This document shows positions 16,563 through 27,042 of a DNA stretch of 43,191 nucleotides, piece by piece. The stretch lies in the NCBI GenBank assembly GCA_946885425.1, contig CAMPGJ010000001.1:1-43191 (forward strand), read 5' to 3'. Made by a program: the position numbers and the translations under genes. The DNA comes from an uncultured bacterium (lineage in GTDB: Bacteria > Patescibacteria > Microgenomatia > Levybacterales > UBA12049). How positions within the stretch are numbered: the first letter of the stretch is position 1; every line of letters begins with the position of its first letter. The notes under the pieces are model-generated. The model was given only the letters and a program-made list of their open reading frames with translations. It made no database searches and was not told the origin of the DNA.

Positions 16563-16591
16563 TTGACAGGTCTTAACCCGCTTGCTAATAT
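16563..16591 (+). promoter_or_regulatory. Promoter of trxA
   Basis: TTGACA (16563-16568), 17-bp spacer, TAATAT (16586-16591). The ATG at 16603 is about 5 nt after the expected transcript start. Confidence 0.75.
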
Positions 16592-16602
16592 GAATAAACA
16601 TT

Positions 16603-16926
16603 ATGGCAGATAAGACTTTTACAGATTCAGGATTTCAGCAAGATGTACTGCAAAGTAACACCCCAGTGGTAGTTGATTTTTGGGCTCCATGGTGTGGTCC
16701 TTGCCGCATGGTTTCTCCTATTATAGAAGAGCTGGCAAAAGAATATGATGGTAAGGTGAGTGTTGGTAAAATGAATGTTGATGAGAACCCGCAGACAGCC
16801 GGCCAATATGGTGTTATGAGCATCCCAACAGTTATGGTATTCAAAGGAGGCAAGCCAGTAGGTCAATTGGTCGGAGCACAAGGAAAAGAATCATACAAGA
16901 AAGCTATTAGCGAAGCCCTCTCATAA
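16603..16926 (+). CDS. trxA: Thioredoxin
   Basis: 107 residues, full length, with the active site WCGPCR (Cys31, Cys34), the conserved Asp25 region (VVDFWAPW) and the cis-Pro loop SIPTVMVF. It reduces protein disulfides in the cytoplasm, and its own reductase, trxB, is the next gene, 69 bp downstream. The spacer between them consists of a palindromic repeat. The promoter leaves only about 5 nt of leader, so translation should not need a Shine-Dalgarno sequence. Confidence 0.97.
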   Translation: MADKTFTDSGFQQDVLQSNTPVVVDFWAPWCGPCRMVSPIIEELAKEYDGKVSVGKMNVDENPQTAGQYGVMSIPTVMVFKGGKPVGQLVGAQGKESYKKAISEALS

Positions 16927-16927
16927 C

Positions 16928-17030
16928 GTAATTTTCCATTTTCCAGGTTTCATTTTCCATTGGACATAAATGGATCATAGATAAACCGACAATAAATGGA
17001 AAATGATAAATGGAAGATGGAAAATAAAAT
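16928..17030. repeat. TTTTCCATTTTCCA palindromic repeat spanning the trxB start
   Basis: The left arm ATTTTCCATTTTCC (from about 16931) and the right arm ATGGAAAATGATAAATGGAA (from 16996) are complementary. The right arm supplies the first ATG of trxB and its first residues. Confidence 0.7.
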
Positions 17031-17943
17031 ATACGATGTCATTATTATAGGAAGCGGACCTTCAGGCCTCACCGCTGCTATTTATACTACCCGAGCTTCT
17101 CTCAAGACACTTGTTGTTGCAGGGGCGAAGTGGGGTGGGCAGCTAATGCTTACTACTGAAGTGGAGAATTTCCCCGGTTTTCCTGAGGGTATCCAAGGGC
17201 CTGATCTGATGGCAAATATGCGTAAACAAGCAGAACATCATGGTGCTGAGATCGTAGATGTTAACTTTATAAAAGGTGATTTCTCCAAGCCTCCTTTCAA
17301 GATAGAGGCTGGAGAACAAACATATGAGGCAAAATCTGTAATTATTGCGACTGGTGCTGATACCAAATGGCTGGGTGTCCCTGGAGAACAAGAGAAGATC
17401 GGTAGAGGCGTTTCATCCTGTGCCCCTTGTGATGCGCCATTTTTCCGCAACAAAGACGTCATTGTGGCCGGTGGAGGCGACAGTGCTATGGAAGAGGCGA
17501 TTGTTCTCACCCGTTTTGCCAATAGTGTCACAATTGTTCATCGTCGTGATGAATTTAGAGCTTCTCAAATTATGATTGATAAGGCAAAGGCAAATCCAAA
17601 GATCAAGTTCCTTCTTAATTCACAAATAACTGAGATAGTAGGGGATATGGTAGTGACAGGCGTAAAAGTGAAAGATACTATAACAGGAGAAGAAAGAGAT
17701 CTACCCACGAATGGTGTTTTCGTTGCAATTGGACACATCCCTAATAGTAAGGTATTCCCTGGGATTGAGGTTGATGAAAAAGGTTTTATCAAAGTTCAGG
17801 ATCACTTCAAAACAAATATAGAAGGCGTTTTTGTAGCTGGTGATGTGCATGATAAGGCATATATGCAAGCTATTACCGCCGCCGGCTTTGGTTGTGCCGC
17901 TGCACTTGAAGCAGAGCGCTGGTTAGAAGCACAAAAAGCATAA
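16996..17943 (+). CDS. trxB: Thioredoxin-disulfide reductase
   Basis: Reduces thioredoxin with NADPH through FAD. FAD-binding GSGPSG (residues 19-24), redox pair CAPC (Cys142, Cys145), NADPH-binding GGGDSAMEEA (159-168) and HRRDEFRAS, which favours NADPH, and the final FAD motif VFVAGDV are all present; about 315 residues is normal. The first ten residues (MENDKWKMEN) come from the right arm of a palindromic repeat. The ATG at 17017, giving MENKIYDVIIIGSG, matches the family's usual start better and may be the real one. Confidence 0.95.
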   Translation: MENDKWKMENKIYDVIIIGSGPSGLTAAIYTTRASLKTLVVAGAKWGGQLMLTTEVENFPGFPEGIQGPDLMANMRKQAEHHGAEIVDVNFIKGDFSKPPFKIEAGEQTYEAKSVIIATGADTKWLGVPGEQEKIGRGVSSCAPCDAPFFRNKDVIVAGGGDSAMEEAIVLTRFANSVTIVHRRDEFRASQIMIDKAKANPKIKFLLNSQITEIVGDMVVTGVKVKDTITGEERDLPTNGVFVAIGHIPNSKVFPGIEVDEKGFIKVQDHFKTNIEGVFVAGDVHDKAYMQAITAAGFGCAAALEAERWLEAQKA

Positions 17944-17989
17944 CTCCCTCTGAAGGATTAGAAGGAAGAGAAGTATTAGATAAAAAGCC

Positions 17990-18025
17990 CTTGATACTCT
18001 TGATACTTTTGATACCCTTGATACT
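17990..18025. repeat. Four tandem 9-bp repeats upstream of the rRNA promoter
   Basis: CTTGATACT, CTTGATACT, TTTGATACC, CTTGATACT in direct succession, 26 bp before the -35 box of the rRNA operon. It could be a binding array for a regulator or a slipped-strand repeat. Confidence 0.7.
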
Positions 18026-18051
18026 TTCCGTTTCCCTCTTCCGTTAGGGTA

Positions 18052-18080
18052 TTGACAGCCTCCATAGCCTATGTTAATAT
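18052..18080 (+). promoter_or_regulatory. Promoter of the tRNA-Ala-23S-5S operon
   Basis: TTGACA (18052-18057), 17-bp spacer, TAATAT (18075-18080), expected start about 18087. The leader to the tRNA is about 140 nt, includes a hairpin around GTTAAAAACA/TGTTTAAC, and carries no 16S sequence. Confidence 0.75.
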
Positions 18081-18228
18081 AACTTTTACAAACGGAAGAA
18101 ATGTCGTTTTATGATGATACAGAAAGCTATAGTTAAAAACATTTTTGTTTAACTTGTCTTCATAGTGGCCATTTCTCCTGTTTTGAGTTCATTTTCATAG
18201 TTATTTCTCATGGATACGGCAGGGAATC

Positions 18229-18301
18229 GGGCCGGTAGCTTAGTTGGTAGAGCGCAGCTTTTGCACAGCTGAGGTCGAGAGTTCGAATCTCTTTCGGTCC
18301 A
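18229..18301 (+). tRNA. tRNA-Ala (anticodon TGC)
   Basis: 73 nt folding as a full cloverleaf. The acceptor GGGCCGG pairs with TCGGTCC and includes the G3-U70 wobble that marks alanine tRNAs. The anticodon arm is CAGCT, loop TTTGCAC, AGCTG, giving TGC. The T arm has GTTCGAATC. The CCA end is not encoded. Directly after it lies a hairpin, TATTCTGC/GCAGAATA (18303-18321), which may help 3' processing. It is the first gene of the rRNA operon. Confidence 0.97.
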
Positions 18302-18302
18302 C

Positions 18303-18552
18303 TATTCTGCTTTGCAGAATAACTGAGCACTAAGAATAAAGAACTTAGAACGATAAGGAAATCTGTAATAGTTCTTAGTTTTTAGTTCAATTTCTGAGTA
18401 AGACTTCAGTCTTTGGGGCAAACCCTCTAGTAAGAGAGGGTTTACCTGAGAGACTTGAAGAGACCTAAGCAGAGAAGCTATGGATAGTTCTTTAACAAGT
18501 GAAGAGGATGTCCTGTATTGAAGTAAAGCTCAATGCAGGATTTAAACGTCTT
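18303..18552 (+). other. tRNA-23S spacer with 23S processing stem
   Basis: No gene. It contains the hairpin at 18303-18321, a palindromic stretch of CTAAGAA/TTCTTAG type (18322-18400), and GATAGTTC...GTGAAGAG at 18483-18506. That last segment pairs with CTCTTCAC...GAACTATC at 21871-21895 after the 23S gene, the stem that RNase III-type processing of pre-23S would use. Confidence 0.6.
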
Positions 18553-21859
<3,307 letters not shown>

Positions 21860-21928
21860 GTGGCGTTTTTCTCTTCACTAAGTTAGGGAACTATCAAGTT
21901 CTCGATCTTTGACATTATTGGCAGAAAT

Positions 21929-22041
21929 TTTCTGGTGATCTGAGCGATATGGCACCACCTCTTCCCATTCCGAACAGAGAAGTGAAACGTATTAGCGCCT
22001 ACGATACTGGGATTCCTGGGACAATAAGTCGTCGCCAGAAA
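21929..22041 (+). rRNA. 5S ribosomal RNA
   Basis: 113 nt, closed by TTTCTGGTG (21929-21937) with CGCCAGAAA (22033-22041). The loop sequence CCCATTCCGAACAGAGAAG is the conserved 5S signature. The flanks TTATTGGCAGAAA and TTTTCTGTCAATAA extend the stem, likely a processing site. It starts 70 nt after the 23S 3' end. Confidence 0.95.
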
Positions 22042-22077
22042 TTTTCTGTCAATAATTAAAAGAGAATATCCAAATAA

Positions 22078-22100
22078 AGCTCCAGTAAGGGAGCTTTTTT
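22078..22100 (+). terminator. Intrinsic terminator of the rRNA operon
   Basis: Stem AGCTCC (22078-22083) with GGAGCT (22090-22095), then a run of T. A second copy of its right half lies at 22198-22224. Confidence 0.8.
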
Positions 22101-22224
22101 GGTATTTAAGGTGTTCAGTCGTTCCGCAATGCAGAACGCTTCACTCCACCCCTGTCTGCGCTTCGCTTGCAGGCGGCCTCAGACTTCGTCTTCCGGCCCA
22201 GTAAGGGAGCTTTTTTGGTATTTA
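22082..22224. repeat. Repeat element flanked by a 27-bp direct duplication
   Basis: CCAGTAAGGGAGCTTTTTTG plus GTATTTA occurs at 22082-22108 and again at 22198-22224. Between them are a hairpin (GTTCCGC/GCAGAAC) and a sequence running from CCACCCCTGTC (22146) to CCGGCCCAG (22201), whose two ends match the insert in nnrD (605-645). Confidence 0.75.
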
Positions 22225-22231
22225 GGAGGTA

Positions 22232-22261
22232 TTGACAGTAAAAGAGCTATGGGAATAGAAT
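22232..22261 (+). promoter_or_regulatory. Promoter of the oxygenase gene
   Basis: TTGACA (22232-22237), 18-bp spacer, TAGAAT (22256-22261). The ATG at 22270 lies 8 bp further on, so the mRNA is leaderless or nearly so. Confidence 0.7.
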
Positions 22262-22269
22262 GAAGTTGC

Positions 22270-23268
22270 ATGTCAGGTGAGAGATTGAATCGAATTCCTG
22301 TTGTTGATTTGGCTGATTTTCAATCGCCAAATAAATCCCTCCGTCAGGAGACGACTGAGACTACGGTCAAAGGTCTCCATGATATAGGTTTCCTCTTTGT
22401 TAAGACCCCCCAGATTGCTGAAAAATTGCCTCGGATTTACCCTGTTTTTAAAAAATTGTTCACGTTGCCTGAAGAAACATTGTTAGGATATGAGCGTAAA
22501 GATATCCATCACCAACGCGGCTATACACCATCTTATTCTGAAATCGGCATTTTTTGCCAGAAGAGTGGGGAAGGTGGACATCCTGAGCCAGATAGTAAAA
22601 AAAATTGGTTTATCGGTCCTGAGCATGATGATATCAGTGATAAAGCGCTTATTACACGGTATCCTGAGTTATATGCTCAGAATATATGGCCGAAAGAAGT
22701 GCCTGAGCTAAAAACAGCAAGCATGGAATTGTATCATGACCTTTTTTCTGTCGGGAAGAAAGTTCTTAATGCATTGGAGAAACCATTGGGGTACGATGAT
22801 GGGTTTTTTGAAGATGTGGTGAAAGATTCACCAACATCTCTGCGCCCGTTGTATTATCCACCTGTGGAAGGAGGTGTGGGAGCTTGTGATCATACAGATA
22901 TAAATTATGTAACTGTTCTTCCTGCTCCGACGAGAGAGGGTTTGTGGGTAAAAACAAGAGAGGGAAAGTGGATCAAGGGCATGGCTCCTGAAGGATGTTC
23001 GCTTGTTCAGGTAGGAGATATGCTGCAATATACCACAGGAGGTGAATTCCATTCGGCGATCCATAAAGTGGATCCGGCAAAAGGTGAGGGAAGGTACTCT
23101 ACAGCGCTTTTTGGACATGCAAAGTCGACTGTGGATCTCAAGCCTTCTGATCAATGGGAAGCAGATCCTCACAAGTATCCTTCATTAACAGCCGGAGCAT
23201 TCTTATATAAGCGTCTTGATGAGATAGGTCTGGCGAAAAAGAAGGCAAAAGGGGGAGAAGTAATTTAA
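22270..23268 (+). CDS. Isopenicillin N synthase-like non-haem iron oxygenase
   Basis: 332 residues with the two-part family layout: an N-terminal DIOX_N-like region (IPVVDLADF ... GLHDIGFLFVKTP) and a 2OG-Fe(II) jelly-roll core. The iron triad is HTD (His208, Asp210) and His265 (SAIHKV); RYS (Arg275, Ser277) matches the co-substrate binding motif. Members oxidise small molecules, such as beta-lactam precursors, ethylene precursor and flavonoids; the substrate here cannot be inferred. An oxygen-using enzyme is unusual in a presumed fermentative CPR cell, so lateral transfer is likely. No biosynthetic partner genes lie beside it. Confidence 0.88.
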   Translation: MSGERLNRIPVVDLADFQSPNKSLRQETTETTVKGLHDIGFLFVKTPQIAEKLPRIYPVFKKLFTLPEETLLGYERKDIHHQRGYTPSYSEIGIFCQKSGEGGHPEPDSKKNWFIGPEHDDISDKALITRYPELYAQNIWPKEVPELKTASMELYHDLFSVGKKVLNALEKPLGYDDGFFEDVVKDSPTSLRPLYYPPVEGGVGACDHTDINYVTVLPAPTREGLWVKTREGKWIKGMAPEGCSLVQVGDMLQYTTGGEFHSAIHKVDPAKGEGRYSTALFGHAKSTVDLKPSDQWEADPHKYPSLTAGAFLYKRLDEIGLAKKKAKGGEVI

Positions 23269-23278
23269 GCGTCTATTC

Positions 23279-23340
23279 TTCGAGCGACCAAAGGGAGTCG
23301 AGAAGCGTTTGGTTCTCGACTGCGTTGCACTCCGCTCGAA
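23279..23340. repeat. TTCGAGCG palindromic repeat
   Basis: Outer arms TTCGAGCG (23279-23286) and CGCTCGAA (23333-23340), inner arms AGTCGAGAA and TTCTCGACT. It lies between convergent genes without a T-run, so it is probably a repeat rather than an intrinsic terminator. Confidence 0.65.
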
Positions 23341-23349
23341 CAATAAATA

Positions 23350-24081
23350 TTAATATGGTATCTCATAATCAAGCATTCTGCTGAATTGGTCTGCCATATT
23401 GAGTTCTAACTCATCTTGTCGTGCCTGAAGGTCGTCTATTTTTTGTCGACAGTCGTAGAGTGTGTCATCCAGTAGTTCCTGTGTATCAATAATTGTCTCA
23501 TCCAGCCTGTCAATATTTTGCTGAACCCGATCTTGTTGTGCCTGTAGAGCAGCTGTTTGCTCGTCTGTTTTGGCATTGCTGTAAGCTGTACTTAGAGCAT
23601 CGTATTGCGCTTGCAGCTGGTGGTATTGTTTGTATTGATTGACTAGTTGATTATATGCCTGGTTTTTTTTCTGGATACAGGATGACATTTCTGTTTGAAT
23701 TTGTTGCTGGAGTTGGGAAATGGTTGAACTTGTTTGCTGTATTCCTGCCGGATTGGTGGTATTGTTATCACTTGGAGCTGGATAAGGATCTTCAGGGATC
23801 AAGGTCGGTATTGGGTCAACCGGCTCTACAGGAGTAACAGGGTAGGCATCTTCTGCATTACAATTATAAGGAGCTTCACTTCCGTTGCAATCATCCTTAG
23901 CCCACCAGTTATCTGCATCGAAATTCTGTGCTTTAACAACGTTAGTTGCAGGATTAGGGATAGCAAATAAAGCTACAACAATTGCCAAAATAATGCCGCT
24001 AATTATCCAGCGTGCTTGGGGCAGCCTCCATGAGCGCTTTTTTTTGCGTCGAAATATATTTCCAGATTCATATGTATCCAT
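23350..24081 (-). CDS. Membrane-anchored coiled-coil protein
   Basis: 243 residues, unrecognised. A basic N-terminus (RRKKKRSWRLPQ) precedes one membrane span (about 26-44). A Pro/Asp-rich linker follows (PVTPVEPVDPIPTLIPEDPYP), then a long Gln-rich coiled coil (about 118-235, many QQ and IDRLDETIIDTQELLDD heptads). Two short Cys-containing segments (DCNGSEAPYNCN, CIQKK) may form disulfides outside the cell. GGAGGTG lies about 11 bases before the ATG, so this gene uses a Shine-Dalgarno start. Possibly a surface or envelope-spacing protein. Confidence 0.7.
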   Translation of the reverse strand: MDTYESGNIFRRKKKRSWRLPQARWIISGIILAIVVALFAIPNPATNVVKAQNFDADNWWAKDDCNGSEAPYNCNAEDAYPVTPVEPVDPIPTLIPEDPYPAPSDNNTTNPAGIQQTSSTISQLQQQIQTEMSSCIQKKNQAYNQLVNQYKQYHQLQAQYDALSTAYSNAKTDEQTAALQAQQDRVQQNIDRLDETIIDTQELLDDTLYDCRQKIDDLQARQDELELNMADQFSRMLDYEIPY

Positions 24082-24249
24082 ATATATCTTTTACACCTCC
24101 AATATGAAAGGATTTTTAAAGATGAGGTAAGGAAAGGGTAAGAAGCGATTGATGTGGGGTTATTTTCTTTGGCAAATTACCTTTGGAAATTTACCCAAGA
24201 GTGTGGTATACTTACTTTTATCTTATTGAAAGGAAAATGAATAGAAAAA

Positions 24250-25335
24250 ATGACACAACTTCTTAAAGGATCAAAAGGCGGAGCCTCCACAATGGCAGAA
24301 TTGCTCGCCAAGCATAAATCAGCATTTGTTTCACTGCAAAAGGGTGCATCAGTAAAAGCAAAGATTACCAAACTTTCTTCATCAGAAATTCTTGTTGACG
24401 CAGGAGCAAAGACAGAAGCACATGTTCTTGAAAAAGATAGAAGGATCTTTAATACAATCAAATCTATGTTCAAAGTAGGTGATATTGTTGAGGTTAACGT
24501 ATTGAACCCGGAATCACAGTATGGCTATCCAGTCGTTTCTTTACGCCGTTATCTCGGGCAGATGGCGTGGGATAAGCTTGAAGAGCTTTTGAAGAGTAAA
24601 GAGCAGATTGATGTTAAGGTAGTAGAATCAACAAAGGCTGGTTATGTTGTTGAGACTGACTTTGGTATCTCAGGATTCCTTCCTCAGTCACACACATCTT
24701 CTTCTCAGCAGGGATTACCATTGGGTCAGACAGCGAAAGCTTCTGTTCTTGATCTGAATAGAAAAGATAACAAAATTATCTTCTCACAGAAGGCAACTAT
24801 GTCTGTTGAAGAATTTGAGACAGTTGCCAAGGATTACAAAGTGGGAGAGAAAGTTGATGTAACTGTATCAAATGCGACACCATTTGGCGTCTTCGTATCA
24901 TTAATTACTAAAAAAGGTAAAGAAATTGAAGGATTTATCCATATCTCAGAAATAGCATGGAACAAAGTAGACGATCTTTCAGGTATGTTCACTCCTGGAG
25001 AGAAATTGGAAGCAGTTATAACGAAATTTGATGCTGAAACACAGCGCGTTAACTTCTCTGTGAAGCGATTGACTGCAGATCCATTCGAACAGCTTGTTAC
25101 CGATTATCCTGTTGATAAGAAAGTAACAGGAGAAGTAGTCAAAGTTGACGATAACGGTGTAACTCTTTCTCTTGGAGAAAGTATCGAAGGACTTATTAAG
25201 AAAGATAAGATCCCACCAACGACTGTATATACAGTAGGACAGCAGGTAGATGTGCTAGTTGCAGAGCATGACAAGAGAAAGCACCGCCTTATCTTATCAC
25301 CAGTTTTGAAAGAGAAACCCCTCATGTATAGATAA
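24250..25335 (+). CDS. rpsA: S1-domain RNA-binding protein, ribosomal protein S1-like
   Basis: 361 residues with four S1 domains: about 20-95, 113-185, 197-280 and 284-358, each with the (V)G..v.g.V and S.R/SvK ending typical of bS1 repeats. Bacterial bS1 usually has four to six. It binds mRNA on the small ribosomal subunit. The ATG at 24237 is out of frame; 24250 is the first in-frame start, with GAAAGG about 16 bases upstream. A repeat palindrome, ATTCGC/GCGAAT, starts at the stop codon. With many neighbours leaderless, the role of S1 in start selection here would be of interest. Confidence 0.88.
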   Translation: MTQLLKGSKGGASTMAELLAKHKSAFVSLQKGASVKAKITKLSSSEILVDAGAKTEAHVLEKDRRIFNTIKSMFKVGDIVEVNVLNPESQYGYPVVSLRRYLGQMAWDKLEELLKSKEQIDVKVVESTKAGYVVETDFGISGFLPQSHTSSSQQGLPLGQTAKASVLDLNRKDNKIIFSQKATMSVEEFETVAKDYKVGEKVDVTVSNATPFGVFVSLITKKGKEIEGFIHISEIAWNKVDDLSGMFTPGEKLEAVITKFDAETQRVNFSVKRLTADPFEQLVTDYPVDKKVTGEVVKVDDNGVTLSLGESIEGLIKKDKIPPTTVYTVGQQVDVLVAEHDKRKHRLILSPVLKEKPLMYR

Positions 25336-25480
25336 TTCGCCAGCAGCGAATTAAATATACAATTTCCAATATCAAATATCCAATGGTAAAGTGTAGTGGC
25401 GCGATTTATCGCGACTTAACAGGAGGATATCCTTTATATATTTAAAGCGTCATAAATGCCGCCACTACATGTATAACGGA
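25333..25480. repeat. Palindromic repeats between rpsA and radA
   Basis: ATTCGCCAGCAGCGAAT (25334-25350), then GTAGTGGC...GCCGCCACTAC arms (25393-25468) containing GCGATTTATCGCG. The second is related to copies at 11324-11348 and 36809-36833. Confidence 0.65.
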
Positions 25481-25499
25481 GTGATATAATTAGGTTGTT

Positions 25500-26903
25500 A
25501 TGAAAAGCAAAATTAAGATTAACTTCGTCTGCCAAGAGTGTGGTTATGATACTCCCAGTTGGTATGGGAAATGTCCGGAATGCGGAGAATGGAATAGCAT
25601 GAAGGAGATGAAAGTTGCTCCGGTTAGTGCTCAGTCGCCTACTGGATTTGTCTCTCAAACCTCAGCAAAGCCTCAAAAATTGCAAGATGTTGTATATTCA
25701 GAAAAGTCTAGGATACAGACTAATTACAATGAATTGAACACAGTTCTTGGGGGTGGAATTGTGACTGGTTCTGTGAGTCTTATCGCCGGTGATCCGGGTG
25801 TAGGTAAGTCTACTCTCCTGCTGCAGTTATCATTAAGTCTTGCGGAAAATGGGAAGCAGGTGCTTTATGTTTCGGGGGAAGAATCATCTGGGCAAGTGAA
25901 GATGAGAGCAACAAGAATTTCAGAACATTCAGATAGCCATAAATCCCCCCAGCCCCCTTTACGTAAAGGGGGTGTCCCACAGGACGGGGGATTAAAGTCT
26001 GAGGATAATCTGTACCTTGTTTCGATGACTGATACTGATGCCATTGTTGGACAAATTGAGGAAATGAAACCGGATTTTGTTGTCATAGATTCCATTCAAA
26101 CCATAGAGTCACAAAATGTATCAGGATTATCTGGTTCGGTTGGACAGGTGCGCTATTCTGCTTTGCAGTTTGTACGCGTTGCGAAGGCTTTGGACATCCC
26201 AATAATGCTTGTCGGACATGTTACGAAAGAGGGTATGGTAGCAGGTCCAATGGTCCTTTCTCATATGGTAGATACTGTTCTTTTTTTGGAAGGAGAAAAA
26301 TTTGCAAAAACAAGAATTCTGCGAAGTCTGAAAAATCGTTTTGGTCCTGTTGATGAAGTCGGCATTTTTCTCATGGAAGGAGATGGGATGATTGAAGTAA
26401 GCAATCCTGAACAATTGTTTTTAACAGCAACAGGTCCCACTTCAAACGCACCCACGCCTGGAAGCGTGCTAGTAGCCACACTTGAGGGTTCGAGGGCATT
26501 TCTCGTTGAGCTTCAAGCATTGGTGGTTTCGACAAGGTTGCCTATGCCCCGCAGGGTTGTTTCAGGACTTGATGGACGACGTGTAGAGTTATTGTTGGCT
26601 GTTTTGCAGAAACATTGTCGTCTGCCACTTGATACCATGGATGTTTTTGTCAACGTCGCGGGTGGATTAAAGTTGTCCGATCCGGCTATTGACCTGGGCG
26701 TATGCCTAGCAGTATACTCAAGCCTCCGAAATGTAGCCTTGACCAAGACTGTGGGCATAGCGGAAGTAGGTCTTCTAGGTGAACTTAGGATGGTAAGCGG
26801 GCTTGAAAAGAGGGTAAAGGAGGCTGGAAAGCTGGGATATAAGTCTGTTATTACGGCTAAAACGCACAAGTCGCTCAAAGATGTAATTGCGTCTTTGAGC
26901 TAA
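25500..26903 (+). CDS. radA: DNA repair protein RadA
   Basis: A RecA-like branch-migration ATPase. Zinc finger CQECGYDTPSWYGKCPEC (Cys11, 14, 25, 28), Walker A GDPGVGKST (97-105), the RadA-specific KNRFG motif (LKNRFGPVDE) and a Lon-protease-like C-terminal domain (VNVAGGLKLSDPAIDLG) appear in order. About 20 residues after GEESSGQVKMRATRI (roughly 146-167, KSPQPPLRKGGVPQDGG) are encoded by a CCCCC-rich palindromic repeat at 25941-25995, in frame, between Walker A and Walker B. TG-extended TATAAT at 25485-25490 predicts a leaderless mRNA. Confidence 0.95.
   Translation: MKSKIKINFVCQECGYDTPSWYGKCPECGEWNSMKEMKVAPVSAQSPTGFVSQTSAKPQKLQDVVYSEKSRIQTNYNELNTVLGGGIVTGSVSLIAGDPGVGKSTLLLQLSLSLAENGKQVLYVSGEESSGQVKMRATRISEHSDSHKSPQPPLRKGGVPQDGGLKSEDNLYLVSMTDTDAIVGQIEEMKPDFVVIDSIQTIESQNVSGLSGSVGQVRYSALQFVRVAKALDIPIMLVGHVTKEGMVAGPMVLSHMVDTVLFLEGEKFAKTRILRSLKNRFGPVDEVGIFLMEGDGMIEVSNPEQLFLTATGPTSNAPTPGSVLVATLEGSRAFLVELQALVVSTRLPMPRRVVSGLDGRRVELLLAVLQKHCRLPLDTMDVFVNVAGGLKLSDPAIDLGVCLAVYSSLRNVALTKTVGIAEVGLLGELRMVSGLEKRVKEAGKLGYKSVITAKTHKSLKDVIASLS
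25941..25995. repeat. CCCCC-rich palindromic repeat inserted in frame in radA
   Basis: Arms AATCCCCC and GGGGGATT surround an inner palindrome CCCCCTTTACGTAAAGGGGG. It is free of stops in the radA frame and absent from usual RadA proteins. Confidence 0.85.
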
Positions 26904-27033
26904 AATTCGAATATCGAAATCCGAAATACGAAACAAATTCAAATGTTCGAAATTATAATGCTCAAAACGTTTTGAATTTTTTATTTTTGTATTTTGATAT
27001 TGTTTCGGATTTCGATATTCGGATTTCGAATTT
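26904..27033. repeat. 130-bp long palindrome, CAAAACGTTTTG centre, copy 1
   Basis: Arms of TTCGAATATCGAAATCCGAA type mirror each other around CAAAACGTTTTG. A second copy with the same centre and right arm (TTTTGTATTTTGATATTG) lies at 33655-33796. It fills the radA to PIN-TRAM gap. Confidence 0.8.
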
Positions 27034-27042
27034 TAAGTACCT

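Noticed and set aside
17990..18025. CRISPR-like array
   Set aside because: Units are 9 bp and adjacent, without spacers; no cas genes are in the window.
17944..18228. Possible degenerate 16S rRNA between trxB and tRNA-Ala
   Set aside because: No conserved 16S segment is present, and the gap is only 285 bp with a promoter and 9-mer repeats.
23279..23340. Intrinsic terminator between the oxygenase and coiled-coil genes
   Set aside because: The stems are strong but neither strand has a T-run after them; it fits a common palindromic repeat better.
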